This document shows positions 54,464-63,563 of a stretch of 64,000 nt of DNA, piece by piece; position 1 is the first letter of the stretch, and each line of letters opens with the position of its first letter. The notes under the pieces are model-generated. The model ran no database searches, was not told where the DNA came from, and saw only the letters and a program-made list of their open reading frames with translations. The position numbers and the translations under genes are program-made. The DNA comes from JBBPZA01 sp963797015 (GTDB lineage Bacteria; Actinomycetota; Thermoleophilia; Solirubrobacterales; Solirubrobacteraceae): contig CAWCNV010000005.1 of the NCBI GenBank assembly GCA_963797015.1, positions 175,062-239,061 on the forward strand, given 5' to 3'.

Positions 54464-55669
54464 GTGGTCGGAGTGGAGCAGTGGGCGGAGATCCGGCGGC
54501 TGCACTTTGTGCGCGGCTTGTCGATGCGGGAGATCCACCGCCGGATGGGACTGCATCGGGACACGATCAGCCGGGCGATCCACAGCCACGAGCCGCCGGT
54601 CTATCGGCGAGCGGCGAGCGGGTCGAAGCTCGATCCGTTCAAGGACGAGATCCACCGGCTACTCAAGGCTGACGCTGAGATCTCCGGACAGCGGATTCGC
54701 GAGCTGATCGCGCCGCTGGGGTTCGATGGCGGCAAGACGATCGTCGATGACTACTTGCGCGATGTCCGCCCGTTGTTCCGGCCGGCGAGGACGTTTCAGC
54801 GCACGATCTACCGGCCCGGAGAGATCTTGCAGTTCGACCTGTGGGAGCCCAGGGACGAGGTGCCGGTCGGGCACGGACAGACGCGCAAGGGCTACGTGGT
54901 GGTGGCGTGCCTCGGGTACTCGCGCGCGGGCGCCGGCGCGCTGATCTTCTCCAAGAAGATCCCGGACCTGTTGTTCGGGATCCGCCGCTGCCTGTGGTCG
55001 CTTGGAGCGCTGCCGCAGACCCTGGTCTGGGATCGCCAGGCTGGCCTTCACGCGGGCGGCGGGCGCCCGACCGTGGAGTTCGCCGCCTTCTGCGGCGCGC
55101 TGCGCGTGGGCTGGTTCTTTTGCGAGCCGCGCGATCCGCAGGCCAAGGGTGTCGTCGAGCGGCTGCAGGACTTCCTCGAGCGCAGCTTCGAGCCCGGCCG
55201 CTGTTTCGCGAACGAGCTCGACTTCCAGCTGCAGCTCGACACGTGGTTCACCGACCGAGCCAACGCTCGCCTGCACAAGACGCTGCGTTGCCGCCCCGTC
55301 GATCGGCTCATCGAAGAGCAGCAGGTCATGACGCCGTTGCCGAAGGTCGGGCCCGACGTCGACCGGCGCTGGGCCATGCGGGTGCCCCCGGATCCTTATC
55401 TGCGGTTCGACACCAACGACTACTCGCTGGACCCCGTGCTCGTCGGCCGACGCATCGAGGTGTGCGTCAGCGACCGCGCGATCCGCGCTGTCGCATTAGA
55501 CACCGGCGAGGTCGCGTGCCGGCACGCGCGGTCGTTCGCCAAGCACCGCACATCAACGCTGCTCGAGCACGCCCGGGCGCTCAATGAGCAGCGCCAGGAA
55601 CGCCGCGGTCACGCCGAGCCCGAGGTGCAGGTCCGGTCGCTCGCCGTCTATGACCAGCTGATCGCATGA
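54464..55669 (+). CDS. istA: IS21-family transposase
   Basis: A 401-residue IstA. An N-terminal helix-turn-helix (LSMREIHRRMGLHRDTISRA) binds the ends. The DDE catalytic set is Asp125 (LQFDLWEP), Asp190 (LVWDRQAG) and Glu232 (KGVVERLQ). Length is typical. Starts with GTG 54464 after GGGAGGACCGAG. The stop overlaps istB (ATGA), the usual coupling in this family. Confidence 0.93.
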   Translation: MVGVEQWAEIRRLHFVRGLSMREIHRRMGLHRDTISRAIHSHEPPVYRRAASGSKLDPFKDEIHRLLKADAEISGQRIRELIAPLGFDGGKTIVDDYLRDVRPLFRPARTFQRTIYRPGEILQFDLWEPRDEVPVGHGQTRKGYVVVACLGYSRAGAGALIFSKKIPDLLFGIRRCLWSLGALPQTLVWDRQAGLHAGGGRPTVEFAAFCGALRVGWFFCEPRDPQAKGVVERLQDFLERSFEPGRCFANELDFQLQLDTWFTDRANARLHKTLRCRPVDRLIEEQQVMTPLPKVGPDVDRRWAMRVPPDPYLRFDTNDYSLDPVLVGRRIEVCVSDRAIRAVALDTGEVACRHARSFAKHRTSTLLEHARALNEQRQERRGHAEPEVQVRSLAVYDQLIA

Positions 55670-56427
55670 GCCGCCCGACGTCGGAGCTCTCGCACTTGTT
55701 CCGGGCGCTAAAGGCGCCGGCCGCCGCGCGAGCGTTGCCGAAGCTCGCCGACCGCGCCCGCGAGGAGGAGTGGAGCTACGAGCAGTTCGCCGCCACACTT
55801 CTGAAGACCGAGGTCGACAGCCGCGACACCCACGGCGGCCAGGGCCGCATCAAGGCCGCCCGGTTCCCCGCCCGCAAGACGATCGAGGAATTCGACTTCG
55901 CCTTCCAAGCAAGCCTCCGCCGTGACCAGGTCCTGCATCTCGCCCAGCTGGACTTCCTCGCCGGCAGGGAGAACATCGTCCTGCTCGGCCCGCCCGGCAC
56001 CGGCAAGACCCACCTCTCGATCGCCTTGGGGATCCGCGCCTGTCTCGCCGGTCACCGCGTCCTGTTTCGGACCGCGACCGAATGGGTCGCCCTGCTGGCC
56101 GACGCGCAACGCTCCGGGCGCCTGGACGACGAGCTGGCCCGCCTGCAACGGACCCCACTCTTGATCGTCGACGAGGTCGGCTACATCCCGTTCGACCCCC
56201 AGGCCGCGAACCTGATGTTCATGCTCGTCAGCCGCCGCTACGAACGCGCCAGCCTGATCATCACCAGCAACAAGCCTTTCAGCGCGTGGGGCGAGATCTT
56301 CGGCGACGACGCCGTCGCCACCGCCATGATCGACCGGCTCGTCCACCACGCCGAGATCCTCTCGCTCAAAGGCGACAGCTACCGCCTCAAAAACCACGAC
56401 CTCGCCCGCCCGCCGACCGAAAACTGA
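55666..56427 (+). CDS. istB: IS21-family helper ATPase
   Basis: A 253-residue AAA+ protein that assembles on target DNA and activates IstA. The Walker A motif is GPPGTGKT (108-115), Walker B is LLIVDEVGY (Asp169, Glu170), and sensor Asn lies in IITSNKPFSAWGE. It is intact. Starts inside the istA stop. Confidence 0.93.
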   Translation: MSRPTSELSHLFRALKAPAAARALPKLADRAREEEWSYEQFAATLLKTEVDSRDTHGGQGRIKAARFPARKTIEEFDFAFQASLRRDQVLHLAQLDFLAGRENIVLLGPPGTGKTHLSIALGIRACLAGHRVLFRTATEWVALLADAQRSGRLDDELARLQRTPLLIVDEVGYIPFDPQAANLMFMLVSRRYERASLIITSNKPFSAWGEIFGDDAVATAMIDRLVHHAEILSLKGDSYRLKNHDLARPPTEN

Positions 56428-56564
56428 CCCCCGCCCAGACGACACCGCGCGCCGGCGCTGCTCCACCTCGGCCCTCGGGCCTCGCCTCCGCAGCACCGCG
56501 ACCCCCACAGGGTGGCCCACTTTTCAACCGGCGCTACCGGCCCACATTTCGAACGGCCTTGACA

Positions 56565-56847
56565 TCCCGGTCTGCAGGGGAGCGCGCCCCGGCGAAAGTG
56601 TCTCGTCCACTATCGGCGCCGAGCTCTTGTCGAGCAATATCTGAACGTTCACTGGGTCACCAGGCACATCTGGATTGCCGGACGTGGACGACTGACCGAG
56701 GACCGCGCGCAGAGTCCGGTACTTCCCGGCTAGCCGAAGATCGAGCTCGTAGGGTTGGCCTTCGGGCGATATGAGCAATGCGTCTGGAACCGTCTGGCCC
56801 CCTACGGACGCCGGCTCCGATGTGACATTGCCACTGCTAGTACTCAC
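56565..56847 (-). pseudogene. Middle/C-terminal part of the disrupted NPCBM-like gene
   Basis: The minus-strand frame runs from the TSD of the IS21 element to a GTG at 56847 and stays open to a TGA at 56868-56866. It encodes DALLISPEGQPYELDLRLAG, KYRTLRAVLGQS and VNVQILLDKSSAPIVDETLS. The KYRTLRAVLG and VNVQILLDK strands resemble NPCBM modules, which bind sugars. Upstream sequence is replaced by the IS256-family element, so the gene is broken at both ends. Confidence 0.65.
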
Positions 56848-56857
56848 TGGCTGTCGG

Positions 56858-58267
56858 GTGCCGTCTCAGAGTTCGGGGGAATTGAAGGTGCGGGCGTAGC
56901 CTCCGCTTTGTCCTGCAAGACGAAGCTGATGGAGGTACGCCCGCATGAAGAAGGTAGCCCCGAGCGAGCGGTTTCGCGCTGAGCGCGATGAAGCGCTGGC
57001 CGGTGTCGGCCAGGAGCTGGATCCGGTCGAGGCGATCGGCCGCCTCGGTGCGCGGTTGATCTTGCAGCAGGCGCTCGAGGACGAGGTGTCGGAGTTCCTC
57101 GGCCGCCGCCGTTACGAGCGGACCGGCGAGCCGGTGTCGCACCGCAACGGCTATGAGCCGCGCAAGCTGGTGACGACGTCGGGGACGGTCGAGCTCGAGC
57201 GTCCGCGCGTGCGCGACGCGTCGAAGCTCGGCTTCGAGAGCCGGCTGCTGGGCAAGGGCGTGACCAGGACCTACGCGCTCGAGTCGCTGGTGATCAGCTC
57301 GTTCCTCAGGGGCCTCTCGACGCGGGACGTCGAGGCGGTGCTCGAGGACACCTTCGACGAGCCGGGGCCGTCGCGCTCGACGGTCTCGCGGATCTGCGAG
57401 GACACCAGCGAGCGCTACCGGCGCTGGTGCGAGCGGCGGCTCGACGAGCACGACCTGCTCTACCTGTTCCTCGACGCGATCTACCTCAAGCTGCACCCCG
57501 ACGACACGCCGGCCGAGGGCGTGCTGGTCGCCTGGGGCGTCACGCTGGAGGGCCGCAAGGTGCTGCTCGGGCTGGCGCTCGGCTCGAGAGAGAGCTACCA
57601 GTCGTGGCTCTCTTTCGGCCGCGACCTCGCAGCGCGCGGCATGAACGCGCCGGCGTTGATCGTCGCCGACGGCGCCCCCGGTCTCTGGAAGGCGGCCCGC
57701 GAGCTCTGGCCACTCGCAGACGGGCAGCGCTGCACGGTGCACGCGCTGCGCAACGTCACCGCGAAGTTGCCCGAGCGCCACCACCGCGAGGTCAAGGCCC
57801 GCTGGTGGCAGGCGTTCGACGAGGCCGCCTCGCCGGCCGACGCGCGCCGCGGCCTCGAGGCGATCATCGCCGACTACCGGGCCGCCTACCCGTCGGCGAT
57901 GGCGGTCATCGAGCGCGACCTTGACGCGCTCGTCGCGCACCTGCGCTGGCCCTCCGAGCACCGCAAGCGGATCAGAACGACCAACCTGCTCGAGCGGACC
58001 TTCGTCGAGGTCCGACGCCGCACCAAAGTGATCGGCCGCTTCCCCGGCGAGACCTCGGCGCTATCGCTGATCTGGGCCGTGCTCGAACTCTCAAGCCGCG
58101 GCTGGCGCGGCGTCACGATGACACCAAAGACCGTCGCCGAGATCGAACGCCTACGCCGCCAGCACGACCCGGCCACCACGCCCGAAGCAAAGGAGGTGGC
58201 CGCCGCCTAGCATCACACACCAGCGGAGCTACGCCCAACCGATTTCACCCGGAAGACGGGACGCCAC
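56858..58267 (+). mobile_element. IS256-family element, ends approximate
   Basis: The transposase gene is flanked by an imperfect inverted repeat: left 56858-56900 (GTGCCGTC...GGGCGTAGC) and right 58228-58267 (complement GTGGCGTC...GGGCGTAGC), with a 3-base length difference. I could not find a clear 8-9-base target duplication, so the ends are provisional. Confidence 0.7.
56945..58210 (+). CDS. IS256-family (Mutator-type) transposase
   Basis: A 421-residue transposase. The DDE triad is Asp177 (LFLDAIYLKL), Asp242 (IVADGAPG) and Glu350 (TTNLLERTFVEV). The latter lies in the family signature RTTNLLERTFVEVRRRTKVI (quoted up to 20 residues). Cys-His motif CTVHALRN at 263-270 is present. Length is normal and no frameshift is seen, so it may be active. 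Confidence 0.92.
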   Translation: MKKVAPSERFRAERDEALAGVGQELDPVEAIGRLGARLILQQALEDEVSEFLGRRRYERTGEPVSHRNGYEPRKLVTTSGTVELERPRVRDASKLGFESRLLGKGVTRTYALESLVISSFLRGLSTRDVEAVLEDTFDEPGPSRSTVSRICEDTSERYRRWCERRLDEHDLLYLFLDAIYLKLHPDDTPAEGVLVAWGVTLEGRKVLLGLALGSRESYQSWLSFGRDLAARGMNAPALIVADGAPGLWKAARELWPLADGQRCTVHALRNVTAKLPERHHREVKARWWQAFDEAASPADARRGLEAIIADYRAAYPSAMAVIERDLDALVAHLRWPSEHRKRIRTTNLLERTFVEVRRRTKVIGRFPGETSALSLIWAVLELSSRGWRGVTMTPKTVAEIERLRRQHDPATTPEAKEVAAA

Positions 58268-58421
58268 CGGCAAACAGCTGCTCGTGCGGCAGCAGCCTTA
58301 CCGGCGAGGGGATGGCCTCCGGTCTCCCGCCATGACGGAAGAAATCCGCCCACTCCGCCGCCCACAACAGCGAATTCTCTTGAACCGTCAACGATCCGCT
58401 GTTCTTGTCTCGCCAGCCCAT
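58245..58421 (-). pseudogene. 5' fragment of a gene truncated by the IS256-family element
   Basis: From ATG 58421 (GAGG a few bases upstream) a frame runs for about 52 codons to the end of the IS and then stops in the IS at 58245. It begins MGWRDKNSGSLTVQENSLLW and contains EWADFFRHGGRPEAIPSPV. This is a plausible protein N-terminus of no recognised family. By strand and position it may be the start of the NPCBM-like gene found left of the IS; this is inference. Confidence 0.5.
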
Positions 58422-58543
58422 CGCCTCAAATTTCCCCTGTCAGGCGCCGAAGCTTCGACCGATGCTACCTGACGGCGAATTGCGCGTGGACTTCTCCAGA
58501 TGACGCCCCAGCCCGCCAGTTCGCGAGCGGGATGCCGCGCTTC

Positions 58544-59323
58544 TCAGCGGCCCGCGAACTCGGGCTGGCGCTTCTCGGCGAAGGCGGCGGCCGCCTCGCC
58601 GAAGTCCTCGCTCGACGCGCACACCTGCTGCGCGGTGACCTCCTGCTCGAGCGTCACGGCCAGGGCGGGCTTGGCGGCCGAGTCGATGACCCGCTTGGCC
58701 AGGCCGACGGCGATCGGCGCGGCGGCGAGCAGCTCGTCGCAGAGCGCCTGCGTCGCTGCGTCGAGCTCGTCGGCGGGGACCGCGCGGTTGGCCAGGCCGA
58801 TGCGCTCGGCCTCCTCGCCGGCGATCAACCGCCCGGTCAGGATCAGCTCCTTGGCGCGGCCCACCCCCACGACCGCGGGCAGGCGCGAGCAGCCGCCGAC
58901 GTCGGGGATCAGGCCGAGCCGCGTCTCGGGGAGCCCGACGAGCGCGTCGGTGGCGAGCACGCGCAGGTCGCAGGCCAGCGCGGTCTCGAGCGCGCCCCCG
59001 ATGCAGGCGCCGTGGGCCTGGCAGATCAGCGGCTTGGTCATGGCCTCCATGAGGTTGCACACGTCGATCCACGCGCGCCGGAAGGTGCGCAGGCTGCCCG
59101 GGTGCTCCGCGAGCTGGCCGGCGCTCGAGAGGTCGACGCCCGACGAGAACATCGGCCCGGCGCCGCGCAGGACGACCACGCGGACGTCGGGATCGTCCGC
59201 CGCGGCGGCCATGGCCTCGCCCAGTCCGAGCACCAGCTCGGCGTTGAAGGCGTTGCGCTTCTCGGGCCGGTTGAGGACGACGTGGCGGACCGCGCCGCGG
59301 TCCTCGGTCTGGATGACGGACAT
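58544..59323 (-). CDS. Enoyl-CoA hydratase/isomerase family protein
   Basis: A 259-residue crotonase-fold enzyme. Landmarks are VLNRPEKRNAFNAELVLGL, the oxyanion loop FSSGVDLSSA, and AHGACIGGALETALACDLRV with LPETRLGLIPDVGGCSRLP. The second catalytic Glu position appears as ETRLGLIPDVGG, where the usual Glu is replaced by Asp or shifted, so the exact reaction (hydratase or isomerase) is uncertain. GAGGAG precedes ATG 59323. It is close to, but probably separate from, the glycan operon. Confidence 0.85.
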   Translation of the reverse strand: MSVIQTEDRGAVRHVVLNRPEKRNAFNAELVLGLGEAMAAAADDPDVRVVVLRGAGPMFSSGVDLSSAGQLAEHPGSLRTFRRAWIDVCNLMEAMTKPLICQAHGACIGGALETALACDLRVLATDALVGLPETRLGLIPDVGGCSRLPAVVGVGRAKELILTGRLIAGEEAERIGLANRAVPADELDAATQALCDELLAAAPIAVGLAKRVIDSAAKPALAVTLEQEVTAQQVCASSEDFGEAAAAFAEKRQPEFAGR

Positions 59324-59353
59324 TGGAGCTCCTCGCCTTGCGGGGCCCGCAGG

Positions 59354-60088
59354 CTATCGGGAGCGCAGGGCCGCGCGCGCGGCGTCGAGGACGATGGCGA
59401 GCTCGTCGCCGCCAAGCGGCCGCGCAGGCTCACCGTCGCGCAGCGCCAGCGCGCGGTCGAGCACGCCCGGGTCGGGTACGTGTTGGCGCGCCCAGGCGGC
59501 GGCCTGCGCCTTGGAGCGCCAGCGCCCGTCGGCCGCCCAGGCCCAGCTCCGGCACGCGGCGAGGACGGTCTGCGCGTCGGAGCCTCCGTGGCGCTCGTAC
59601 CACGCGAGCGCTTCTTCGAGCGCGTCGCGCACCAGCGGGCGCGGGAGCTCGGGAAGAACCGCGGCCGGCGGAGGGCCGGCGAGCGTGCGCCCGCCCTGGC
59701 GCGTGATCGACACATCGACGACGAACCAGAAGCGCGGGTCGGCGGCCGCGTCGAAGGCGAGGTGGCGCTCCATGCGCGCACCCGTGTTGAGGTTCAGGCT
59801 GAAGGCCGGCCCGCCGGGCGCGCCGAGGTCGGCGCGCGCGTAGAGGACGAGCTCGAGGCCGCGTGCCGGGCAGGGGAGGGCCTCGTGCGAGATTGCTTCG
59901 ACGAGGCGCTCGAGCTGTGCCCGCGGCGGCCGCTCGCCGGCGGCGACGAGCACGTCGACGTCGCTGCGCTCGGGGTCCAGATCGCCGAGCGCGCCCGAGC
60001 CCGTCAGCCACGCCCCGACCAGCTCCTCCCCGAGCCCCTTGCGCAGGCGCCGGACGAGCTCGGTGAGGTAGGCGCCGATCCCGCTCAC
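59354..60088 (-). CDS. Nucleotidyltransferase of the aminoglycoside adenylyltransferase type
   Basis: A 244-residue protein. The nucleotidyltransferase signature is LTGSGALGDLDPERSDVDVL (Gly30-Ser31, Asp43, Asp45), followed by an alpha-helical C-terminal domain (ALEEALAWYERHGG, LAACRSWAWAADGRW) like that of AadA-type enzymes. Chromosomal relatives are common in actinobacteria and often do not confer resistance. GTG 60088 overlaps the flippase stop, so it belongs to the same operon; its substrate could be a sugar or glycan precursor. This is inference. Confidence 0.8.
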   Translation of the reverse strand: MSGIGAYLTELVRRLRKGLGEELVGAWLTGSGALGDLDPERSDVDVLVAAGERPPRAQLERLVEAISHEALPCPARGLELVLYARADLGAPGGPAFSLNLNTGARMERHLAFDAAADPRFWFVVDVSITRQGGRTLAGPPPAAVLPELPRPLVRDALEEALAWYERHGGSDAQTVLAACRSWAWAADGRWRSKAQAAAWARQHVPDPGVLDRALALRDGEPARPLGGDELAIVLDAARAALRSR

Positions 60089-61608
60089 GCGCCGGCGAAG
60101 CGCGCGCGGACGCGCGTGCGCTCCTCGGCCCGCAGGATGCGCTTCCACGCGAGCGGCGCGAAGACGGCGAGCGTCACGACCAGGAACGCGGCCTTGGCCG
60201 CGACGCCGTTCAGGGTGAAGGCGACGGCGAAGGCCGCCCCCGCGGCCAGGAGCGCGGGGGCCAGCGGCGCCACCGCGGAGGCGGACGCCGGCGACAGGCG
60301 GCGCACGAACACCATCAGCACCGCGCCCTCGATCACCGCGCGCGCGGCCCACACCGCGGCCGCGGCCTCGATCCCGCCCGCGCGCAGCGCGAGCCAGAAC
60401 GAGAACAGGTAGAGGGGCAGCTCGACGAACGCGAGCTTGGCCGTGAGGTCCGGGCGCCCGCTCTGCACGAGCCCGCTGGCGAGCTGGTTGAGGCTGAACA
60501 CCAGCACGCCGACGGCGAGCCACTGCAGCACGCGCTCGCTGTTGCGGGCGAAGTCGGCTCCCAGCCACAGGTCGAGCCCCTGATGGGCGAAGGTGACGAT
60601 CGTCAGCGTGATCGGGAACAGCGCGATGAAGCCGAGCCGCGCGGCGCCGCCGAAGATCGTCGCCGTGCGCTGCGGCCGCGCCGCCAGCGAGAGCGCGAAG
60701 GCGGGGAAGAAGACGCCCGAGAGCATCACCGCGGTCAGCCACAGCCGTGAGACGACCTCGTAGGGGGTCGCGAAGTACGCGACCGCTGTGATCGACGTCA
60801 CCGCGCCGACCACGAAGCGGTCGGCGGCGACCATCAGCGCGTTGGTCACGTTGGTGCCCGTCACCCAGCCGCCGAAGGTCAGCAGCGGGCGCAGCATCGC
60901 CCGCCGGAGGTGGCGCTCGTGGCGCACCGGAGGCGAGATGCGCAGCACCATCGCCATGTTGATCGTCCACGAGATCGCGCGGCTCACGACCACCGCCGCC
61001 ACCACCCACACGAGGTTGTCGGTGAAGGCGAGCATCAGCACCGGCCCGAAGTAGTTGAGGGCGGCCAGCGGGATGATCACCGCGTTGGTCAGGTCGAAGC
61101 GCTGCCACGCCTCCAGGTGCGCGCGCAGCGCCGCGCCGCTGATCGCGAGCGGGAGGCTCGCGGAGAGCAGCCAGAACGTTTGCAGCGTCTCGTTCTGGAG
61201 GTGCTCGGGCACGTTGAGCACGTCGTGCACCAGCCACGGCGAGAGCGCGGCGACGATCGCGCCGATGATCACGCCGACCCCGATCATGGAGGCCAGCCCG
61301 GTCCAGAACAGGGCCGGAATCTCGCGCTCGCGGTCGGAGCCGATGCGCTCCGCGGTCAGCTTGGTAAGCGCCCGGCCGATGCCGAGGTCGAAGACCTGCG
61401 CGTAGCCGATCACCGCCCAGGCCAGGGTCAGCACGCCGAAGAGCGCGGTGCCCAGGCCGTCGACGAGGATCGGCACCGCGATGACGGCGAACAGCACCGT
61501 CGCCAGCTGGCCGGCGAGCGCGAAGCCCGTGTTGCGGGCGAGCAGGCGGCCCGAGAGGAGGCGGTGCTGCTCGCGCTCGCCCGGCGGCGGGCCGGTGGCG
61601 GTCGCCAT
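60085..61608 (-). CDS. Polysaccharide flippase (Wzx/MATE-like)
   Basis: A 507-residue membrane protein with 12-14 helices of the polysaccharide transporter superfamily: LARNTGFALAGQLATVLFAV and GLGTALFGVLTLAWAVIGYA near the N-terminus, FDLGIGRALTKLTAE in the first loop. It should move lipid-linked glycan units across the inner membrane. ATG 61608 overlaps the asparagine synthetase stop (TGATG). Confidence 0.88.
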   Translation of the reverse strand: MATATGPPPGEREQHRLLSGRLLARNTGFALAGQLATVLFAVIAVPILVDGLGTALFGVLTLAWAVIGYAQVFDLGIGRALTKLTAERIGSDREREIPALFWTGLASMIGVGVIIGAIVAALSPWLVHDVLNVPEHLQNETLQTFWLLSASLPLAISGAALRAHLEAWQRFDLTNAVIIPLAALNYFGPVLMLAFTDNLVWVVAAVVVSRAISWTINMAMVLRISPPVRHERHLRRAMLRPLLTFGGWVTGTNVTNALMVAADRFVVGAVTSITAVAYFATPYEVVSRLWLTAVMLSGVFFPAFALSLAARPQRTATIFGGAARLGFIALFPITLTIVTFAHQGLDLWLGADFARNSERVLQWLAVGVLVFSLNQLASGLVQSGRPDLTAKLAFVELPLYLFSFWLALRAGGIEAAAAVWAARAVIEGAVLMVFVRRLSPASASAVAPLAPALLAAGAAFAVAFTLNGVAAKAAFLVVTLAVFAPLAWKRILRAEERTRVRARFAGA

Positions 61609-63536
61609 CAGCGCGCGGCGGCCGCCGCGGCGGGCTCGCGCGCGGGCGCGCCCTGGACGAAGGCGCGGTGCCAGACCGCGAGCTCGAGCAGCGCGTAGAG
61701 CAGCCGCTTGTTGTCGGCGCGCCGGGCGAGGTGGGCGTCGACCAGGCCGTCCACGACCGGGCGGCTCGCGACGCCCTCCAGCGCCGGCTCCTCGCTCCAC
61801 CGGTTGCGGACCTCGGTGGCGAGCGACGTCCGCAACCACTCGTCAAGCGGCGTCGTGAAGCCCTGCCGCGGGCGCGACAGGGTGGCGGCCGGGACGAGCG
61901 GGGCGATCGCTGCGCGGTGCAGGCGCTTCTTTGCCCGCAGGCCGGTGCGCAGCCGGCCGGGGACGCGCTCGACCCAGTCCATGAGCTCGAGGTCGAGATA
62001 GGGGACGCGCAACTCGAGCGAGTGCGCCATCGACATCTTGTCGCCGCACAGCAGCAGGCGGTCGGGCAGGAACAGGTGGGCGTCGAGGTACAGAGACTGG
62101 TCGAGGGGCGGGCGGTCGCCGACGTCGGCCCGGACCGCGTCGACGAGCGCGCGGCGCTCGGCGGCGGCCTCGGCGAGAGGCCCGTCCGCGGCGGGCGACG
62201 CTCCACCGCCCGCGGGCGCCGGGCCGGCGCCCGCCAGCCGCGCGCGCAGCTCCGGCGACGTGTACTCCACCAGCGCGAGCTGGGCCTCGGTCGGCCCTGC
62301 TCCGACCAGCGCCGCGAGCTGGCCGGCGCGCTCCAACCGCGGCAGCGCGTGGGCGAGGGCGCTCGCCGGCCGTGCCAGGCCCGAGGGGACGCCGCCCAGC
62401 CACCGCAGGAGCAGCGCGGCCTGGTGGCGGTCGTAGCCGCCGTGGGGCTCGTCGGCGCCCTGGCCGGAGAGCACGACCTTCACCGCGCGCGCGGCGAACG
62501 CGCTGAGCTGCATCAGGGCCGGAGCGGACGAGATCGCCAACGGCTCCTCGAGCCGGCGGACCGCGGCCTCGAGATCGCCGACCACGTCGGCCGCCTGCTG
62601 CGCGGTCGCGTGGTGGTCGGTGCCCAGGGCGCGTGCGGTCGCGGCCGCCGCCTCGCGCTCGTCGAACCGCCCGCCGGCTCCGGGGAAGCCGATCGTGAAG
62701 GTCGTCGGCGGCTCGGGCGCGGCGCCGGCCATGGCGGCGACGATCGCCGCCGAGTCGACGCCGCCGGACAGGAACGCCCCGTAGGGGACGTCGGACATCA
62801 TCTGGCGCTCGACGGCGGCGACCAGCCGCTCGCGCAGCTCGCCGGGGGCCGCGTCCGCCAGCACCGGCCCCGGAGCGCTGCGATAGCTCTCGACGCGCAC
62901 GGCGCCCTCCTCGGCCACCAGCATCGAGGCCGGCGCGAGCTTCGAGATCCCGGCGAACAGCGTGCGGGGGGCGGGGACGAGCCGCAGCGCGAGGTAGTGG
63001 TCCAGGGCGACGGGGTCCACCTCGGCGCGTGCGATGCCGGTGGCCAGCAGCGCGCCGACCTCGGAGGCGAGCGCGAGCGCGCCGCCCGCAGCGCACCAGT
63101 AGACCGGCTTGACCCCGAACGGGTCGCGGACGGCGACGAGCCTGCGGCGCCGCTCGTCCCACAGGGCCAGACCGAAGATCCCGTTCAATCGCCGGAAGGC
63201 GTCGAGGCCGTGCTCCTCGTAGAGGTGGGCGACGACCTCGCAGTCCGAGCGCGTCGCGAGCTGATGGCCGCGCGCCTCGAGCTCGGAGCGCAGGGCCAGG
63301 TGGTTGTAGATCTCGCCGTTGACGACGACCGCCACCGAGCCGTCCTCGGAGCACAGCGGCTGGTCGCCGCCGGCGACGTCGACGATCGCCAGGCGCGTGT
63401 GCACCAGCGTCGCCGGCCCCCAGCGCCGTGTCGCGTGGCCGTCCGGGCCGCGGTGACGCAGCTCGGCGACCATGCGGGCGGGCGCGTCGGCGGCGAACGT
63501 CCCGGCCGGGTCGAGGATGGCCCCGATGCCGCACAT
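61608..63536 (-). CDS. asnB: Glutamine-hydrolysing asparagine synthetase
   Basis: A 642-residue AsnB. The class II glutaminase nucleophile Cys2 starts the protein (MCGIGAIL), with RHRGPDGHAT and VNGEIYNH. The synthetase P-loop is SGGVDS (257-262), and LSGQGADEPHGGYDRH and GDKMSMAHSLELRVPYLD follow. Homologues in glycan clusters may amidate sugar acids or other precursors rather than free Asp. ATG 63536 lies 8 bases after CACAAT. It is the third gene of the operon as seen here. Confidence 0.9.
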   Translation of the reverse strand: MCGIGAILDPAGTFAADAPARMVAELRHRGPDGHATRRWGPATLVHTRLAIVDVAGGDQPLCSEDGSVAVVVNGEIYNHLALRSELEARGHQLATRSDCEVVAHLYEEHGLDAFRRLNGIFGLALWDERRRRLVAVRDPFGVKPVYWCAAGGALALASEVGALLATGIARAEVDPVALDHYLALRLVPAPRTLFAGISKLAPASMLVAEEGAVRVESYRSAPGPVLADAAPGELRERLVAAVERQMMSDVPYGAFLSGGVDSAAIVAAMAGAAPEPPTTFTIGFPGAGGRFDEREAAAATARALGTDHHATAQQAADVVGDLEAAVRRLEEPLAISSAPALMQLSAFAARAVKVVLSGQGADEPHGGYDRHQAALLLRWLGGVPSGLARPASALAHALPRLERAGQLAALVGAGPTEAQLALVEYTSPELRARLAGAGPAPAGGGASPAADGPLAEAAAERRALVDAVRADVGDRPPLDQSLYLDAHLFLPDRLLLCGDKMSMAHSLELRVPYLDLELMDWVERVPGRLRTGLRAKKRLHRAAIAPLVPAATLSRPRQGFTTPLDEWLRTSLATEVRNRWSEEPALEGVASRPVVDGLVDAHLARRADNKRLLYALLELAVWHRAFVQGAPAREPAAAAAAR

Positions 63537-63544
63537 GGCGCTCG

Positions 63545-63550
63545 ATTGTG
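63545..63550 (-). promoter_or_regulatory. Possible -10 element of asnB
   Basis: CACAAT on the minus strand, 8 bases before ATG 63536; weak. Confidence 0.3.
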
Positions 63551-63563
63551 GCAGGGGAGGGGG

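Larger units (their letters stand above)
54344..56564 (+). mobile_element. IS21-family insertion sequence, complete
   Basis: A 2221-base element with terminal inverted repeats of 54 bases (54344-54397 and 56511-56564, 38 of 54 matching) starting with TGTC at each end, and flanked by a 4-base direct repeat TCCC (54340-54343, 56565-56568). It carries istA and istB. Both genes are intact, so it may still be active. Confidence 0.9.

Noticed and set aside
60089..62206. Upstream extension of the nucleotidyltransferase frame across the flippase and asnB genes
   Set aside because: It is out of frame with two clear genes and encodes only Arg/Ala-rich sequence.
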